DNA of 9,302 bases, taken from Dysgonamonadaceae bacterium (GTDB lineage Bacteria; Bacteroidota; Bacteroidia; Bacteroidales; Azobacteroidaceae). The position numbers and the translations under genes were made by a program. Positions 7,082 to 9,302 of this stretch are shown one piece after another (the stretch's first letter is position 1; every line of letters starts with the position of its first letter). The notes under the pieces are model-generated. The model was given only the letters and a program-made list of their open reading frames with translations. It searched no databases and was not told where the DNA came from. Where the stretch lies: assembly GCA_031255425.1 (NCBI GenBank), contig JAIRSN010000069.1, positions 1 through 9,302 on the forward strand, written 5' to 3'.

Positions 7082-8323
7082 ATGAAAAATTTATTTCTAA
7101 TAGCAGTATTTCTGCTTTCGGTTCTGAGTGCAAGCGCACAAAAAGAATTAGCTGTCGAAAATCAATATCCGGGCGACGAAAGAGCGCAGGAGGTATATCA
7201 GCGGGCGGTCGACAAGCAACGCAACAGTAAGACGTCGGCTGTAAGGACGACTTGGCTTGCAAACAAGCCCAACAGTAACTGGTTCCTTTCTATAAAAGCC
7301 GGTATGGGGGGTGTTTTAAGCGACAAAAATGTAAGAATAGGGCAGCCGTGGAAGTGGTTTGACGAACGTAGCGGCTTTTGGCATCCGACAGGTGGCCTTG
7401 CCGTAGGTAAATGGTTCTCTCCGGTGTGGGGTCTTCGTTTAGACGCGGATTACGGACACGTGCAGAGTTTTGATGAAAATAAAGTTACTAACGGAAGAAG
7501 CAGGTATTATGCCGGTACGGGTAACTTTTTGATTAATCTTAAAAACCTGTTTTTACCGTACAATCCGAAAGGGTTCTTTAATCCGGTATTAAATGTGGGT
7601 GTGGGTGTTCTTCACTCCAATAAAGATTACGGCTGGAATCCTTTTGAGAAAGAAGGCTTTTATAACGTGACCGAAAAGTTCGGCTTACAATTGAATTTCC
7701 GGTTGTGCGATGCATGGAACTTTTTCGTAGACGGTCAAACGTGGTTTGTTAATAAACATTTTGACCAAAATCCCAAACCGCATAAAACGTTCGGTAACAC
7801 AGATATGATTCTGAACGGAACGCTTGGGTTCACTTACAATTTCAACTTCCGCCACTTTATCAAAGCTCCGATATACGATCAGGAAGAAATAGATGCTTTG
7901 AATAGAGAAATCAATGAACTTCGCAATCGTCCCCAGGTCGTTTGTCCTCCGGTAGTGAAATGCCCGGATCCTGTGCCGCCGGTAGTTCCTGAAGTGAAAA
8001 AGGAAGAATTGTCTCCGGTATTCTTTGCAAAGGGTAGCTCTGCCGTTCGCGACAATCAATTAATCAGTGTAGCAAACGCCGCTGAATATTTGATCAACAA
8101 TCCGGACGCGAAACTCGAAGTAGCCAGCTATGCCGATAAAAACACAGGGACTCCTTCTTTTAATATGCAATTGTCTAAAAAACGCTCGGACGCCGTTGCC
8201 GATATGCTGGTTAACAAATTTGGTATCGACAAAAAACGGTTAGTCCTTAAGCATTATGGAGATACTGTTCAACCATTTGCGGAAAACGATCAGAATAGAG
8301 TTTCTATTTTTGTACTCCCATAA
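7082..8323 (+). CDS. OmpA-family outer membrane protein
   Basis: The product has 413 residues. The signal peptide is about 1-20 (MKNLFLIAVFLLSVLSASAQ). Residues about 50-260 are rich in alternating aromatic strands typical of an outer-membrane beta-barrel (for example WGLRLDADYGHV and LGFTYNFNFRHF). A short helical stretch (266-284, EEIDALNREINELRNR) leads into a Pro-rich linker with two Cys (C288, C294). Residues about 308-413 form the OmpA C-terminal domain that binds peptidoglycan. The family's NxxLSxxR motif is intact (N361-R368), and D352 in YADKNTG fits the diaminopimelate-binding Asp. The layout resembles the P. gingivalis OmpA-like proteins Pgm6/Pgm7. The likely role is anchoring the outer membrane to the cell wall. 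It is transcribed alone, with its own promoter and terminator. The family call is firm; orthology to Pgm6/7 is an inference. Confidence 0.9.
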   Translation: MKNLFLIAVFLLSVLSASAQKELAVENQYPGDERAQEVYQRAVDKQRNSKTSAVRTTWLANKPNSNWFLSIKAGMGGVLSDKNVRIGQPWKWFDERSGFWHPTGGLAVGKWFSPVWGLRLDADYGHVQSFDENKVTNGRSRYYAGTGNFLINLKNLFLPYNPKGFFNPVLNVGVGVLHSNKDYGWNPFEKEGFYNVTEKFGLQLNFRLCDAWNFFVDGQTWFVNKHFDQNPKPHKTFGNTDMILNGTLGFTYNFNFRHFIKAPIYDQEEIDALNREINELRNRPQVVCPPVVKCPDPVPPVVPEVKKEELSPVFFAKGSSAVRDNQLISVANAAEYLINNPDAKLEVASYADKNTGTPSFNMQLSKKRSDAVADMLVNKFGIDKKRLVLKHYGDTVQPFAENDQNRVSIFVLP

Positions 8324-8361
8324 AGGAGATTAAAAACAGGAAAATTTGATTCGAAAAACAG

Positions 8362-8402
8362 AAAAAATCCACATTTGCGCAAATAACAAATGTGGATTTT
8401 TT
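8362..8402 (+). terminator. Perfect 16-bp hairpin terminator after the OmpA-family gene
   Basis: The arms at 8362-8377 and 8387-8402 are exact reverse complements with a 9-base loop (CGCAAATAA). The right arm ends in a six-T run, and the left arm starts with six A residues, so it can act on both strands. It begins 38 bases after the stop codon and insulates the downstream polysaccharide operon. Confidence 0.92.
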
Positions 8403-8413
8403 GTTTGATTGTT

Positions 8414-8444
8414 TTTGGCTTTTAATTATTTAATGCTACCTTTG
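8414..8444 (+). promoter_or_regulatory. Promoter of the polysaccharide export operon
   Basis: TTTG (8414-8417), 19 bases, then TACCTTTG (8437-8444): this is the best match in the window to the Bacteroidetes -33/-7 consensus. The ATG lies 32 bases after the -7 box, giving a short leader. No inverted repeats flank the promoter, so it does not look invertible. Confidence 0.7.
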
Positions 8445-8476
8445 TCTTAAGTTTTAATAAAATCTTTATATAACAG

Positions 8477-9262
8477 ATGCCCAATCTTAAAATTCTATCA
8501 TCCGGGGTGATGATGATAATTGTTGTACTATTTTTAGCTTCGTGTGGGTCAAGTAAAGACATTATTTATTTTCAGGATTCGGAACGTGTTTTGAACGGAA
8601 ACTATGTTGACTTGTCTAATTATGAAATTAAAATCGTGCCGAATGATAATTTGTTTATCACGGTTTCGGCTTTAAACCCACAAGCAGTAGAGCCTTTCAA
8701 TTCTATCAATTTAACGCGCGGAACCTCTAATAGCCTTGAGCTGCAAGGTTATCTGGTGGATGAAAATGGGGATATAAATTTTCCGGTGGTGGGGAAACTT
8801 CATTTGGGAGGTCTCAGCAAATCGGAAGCGATACGGTTGATCCAAGATAGAATATCACAATATATAGACATGCCGGTGGTAAATATTCGTTATATGAATT
8901 ACAAAATCGCTGTTTTAGGTGAAGTGAGCCGACCGGGTACTTATTTTGTTGATAATGAAAAAATATCTATTCCGGAAGCTTTGGCAAGAGCTGGCGATAT
9001 GACAATCTATGGTCAGAGACATGATGTTTTGGTTTGTCGCATGGAAAACGGAGAAAAAAAAATATATCATGTAGATATTACTTCTCCGACGGTCTTCCTT
9101 TCCGAAGTTTATTATTTGCAGCAAAATGATATTGTTTACGTATTACCTAATAAATCCAGAGTCCTAAGTTCGACTTACAATCCGATGATTTCTACATTTA
9201 TTTCGATAGCCGGCCTTCTGGTATCAATCACTACGTTAGTAATTAATTTGTCACGTCGTTAA
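8477..9262 (+). CDS. Wza-like polysaccharide biosynthesis/export lipoprotein
   Basis: The product has 261 residues, normal for Bacteroidetes members of this outer-membrane polysaccharide export family. A lipoprotein signal ends in the lipobox LASC, with C23 as the lipidated residue. Residues 49-138 fit the Poly_export domain (YEIKIVPNDNLFITV, then GYLVDENGDINFPVVGKLHLGGL). Residues 142-190 fit an SLBB domain (YKIAVLGEVSRPGTYFV, then ISIPEALARAGDM). Residues about 237-258 form a C-terminal hydrophobic helix (SIAGLLVSITTLVINL); in Wza such a helix lines the outer-membrane pore. The protein exports capsule or exopolysaccharide with an inner-membrane chain-length/tyrosine-kinase partner, which in this phylum usually lies directly downstream. 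Composition is clearly more AT-rich than the upstream genes, which is common for polysaccharide loci and may reflect transfer. Which polymer is exported cannot be told from here. Confidence 0.92.
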   Translation: MPNLKILSSGVMMIIVVLFLASCGSSKDIIYFQDSERVLNGNYVDLSNYEIKIVPNDNLFITVSALNPQAVEPFNSINLTRGTSNSLELQGYLVDENGDINFPVVGKLHLGGLSKSEAIRLIQDRISQYIDMPVVNIRYMNYKIAVLGEVSRPGTYFVDNEKISIPEALARAGDMTIYGQRHDVLVCRMENGEKKIYHVDITSPTVFLSEVYYLQQNDIVYVLPNKSRVLSSTYNPMISTFISIAGLLVSITTLVINLSRR

Positions 9263-9280
9263 TATTTATTTATATAATTC

Positions 9281-9302
9281 ATGGAAAACAATAATATACA
9301 GA
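9281..9302 (+). CDS. Start of the next operon gene, cut by the window end
   Basis: An ATG 18 bases after the stop of the export gene opens a frame beginning MENNNIQ, and the window ends after 22 bases. The short gap suggests co-transcription with the export gene. From the usual gene order it is likely the chain-length determinant/tyrosine kinase (Wzc-like), but the sequence itself shows nothing beyond a start codon in a good position. Confidence 0.45.

Noticed and set aside
8362..8444. Invertible (phase-variable) promoter switch
   Set aside because: Both arms of the 16-bp inverted repeat lie upstream of the promoter with only a 9-base loop, so the promoter is not between them. The repeat is a terminator.

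Overview
The window looks like the chromosome of a member of the Bacteroidales, probably near Porphyromonas, Tannerella or Parabacteroides. Two proteins end in type IX secretion (T9SS) type A sorting domains. The promoters carry the Bacteroidetes -7 box TAnnTTTG, and gene starts lack Shine-Dalgarno sequences and have A/T-rich leaders. The OmpA-like porin and the polysaccharide-export lipoprotein are also of Bacteroidales type. The genus cannot be fixed from sequence alone.

Layout. Positions 1-423 (minus) hold the C-terminal remnant of a BspA-like leucine-rich-repeat surface protein with a T9SS tail; it has no signal peptide and no ATG. Positions 406-876 are intergenic. They hold three degenerate 43-bp units, each centred on a palindrome, then an A/T-rich heptamer repeat, a GC-rich palindrome and the promoter of the next gene. 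Positions 877-6324 (plus) encode a 1815-residue secreted modular adhesin, the dominant feature. Its order is signal peptide, WD/propeller-like domain, Fn3-like domain, four cleaved-adhesin/CARDB-like modules, a second copy of the propeller-like domain, and a T9SS sorting domain. A strong hairpin terminator follows. Positions 6432-6839 (minus) encode an OsmC/Ohr-family peroxidase-like protein, convergent with the adhesin. Positions 7082-8323 (plus) encode an OmpA-family outer-membrane protein, closed by a perfect 16-bp hairpin terminator. Positions 8477-9262 (plus) encode a Wza-like polysaccharide export lipoprotein with its own well-formed promoter. A further gene starts at 9281 and is cut by the window end; it is probably the next member of a capsule/exopolysaccharide operon.

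How the genes relate. Most of the window concerns the cell envelope: T9SS-exported adhesins, an OmpA protein tying the outer membrane to peptidoglycan, and the start of a polysaccharide export operon. The genes are mostly separate transcription units; only the last two look co-transcribed. Composition shifts sharply, from GC-rich in the adhesin (about 63% in a sampled 60 bases) to AT-rich in the export gene (about 38% in a sampled 60 bases). The most unusual items are the covarying 43-bp palindromic units beside a broken surface-protein gene and the symmetrical, propeller-capped adhesin. I found no clear evidence of a wholly new multi-gene system.
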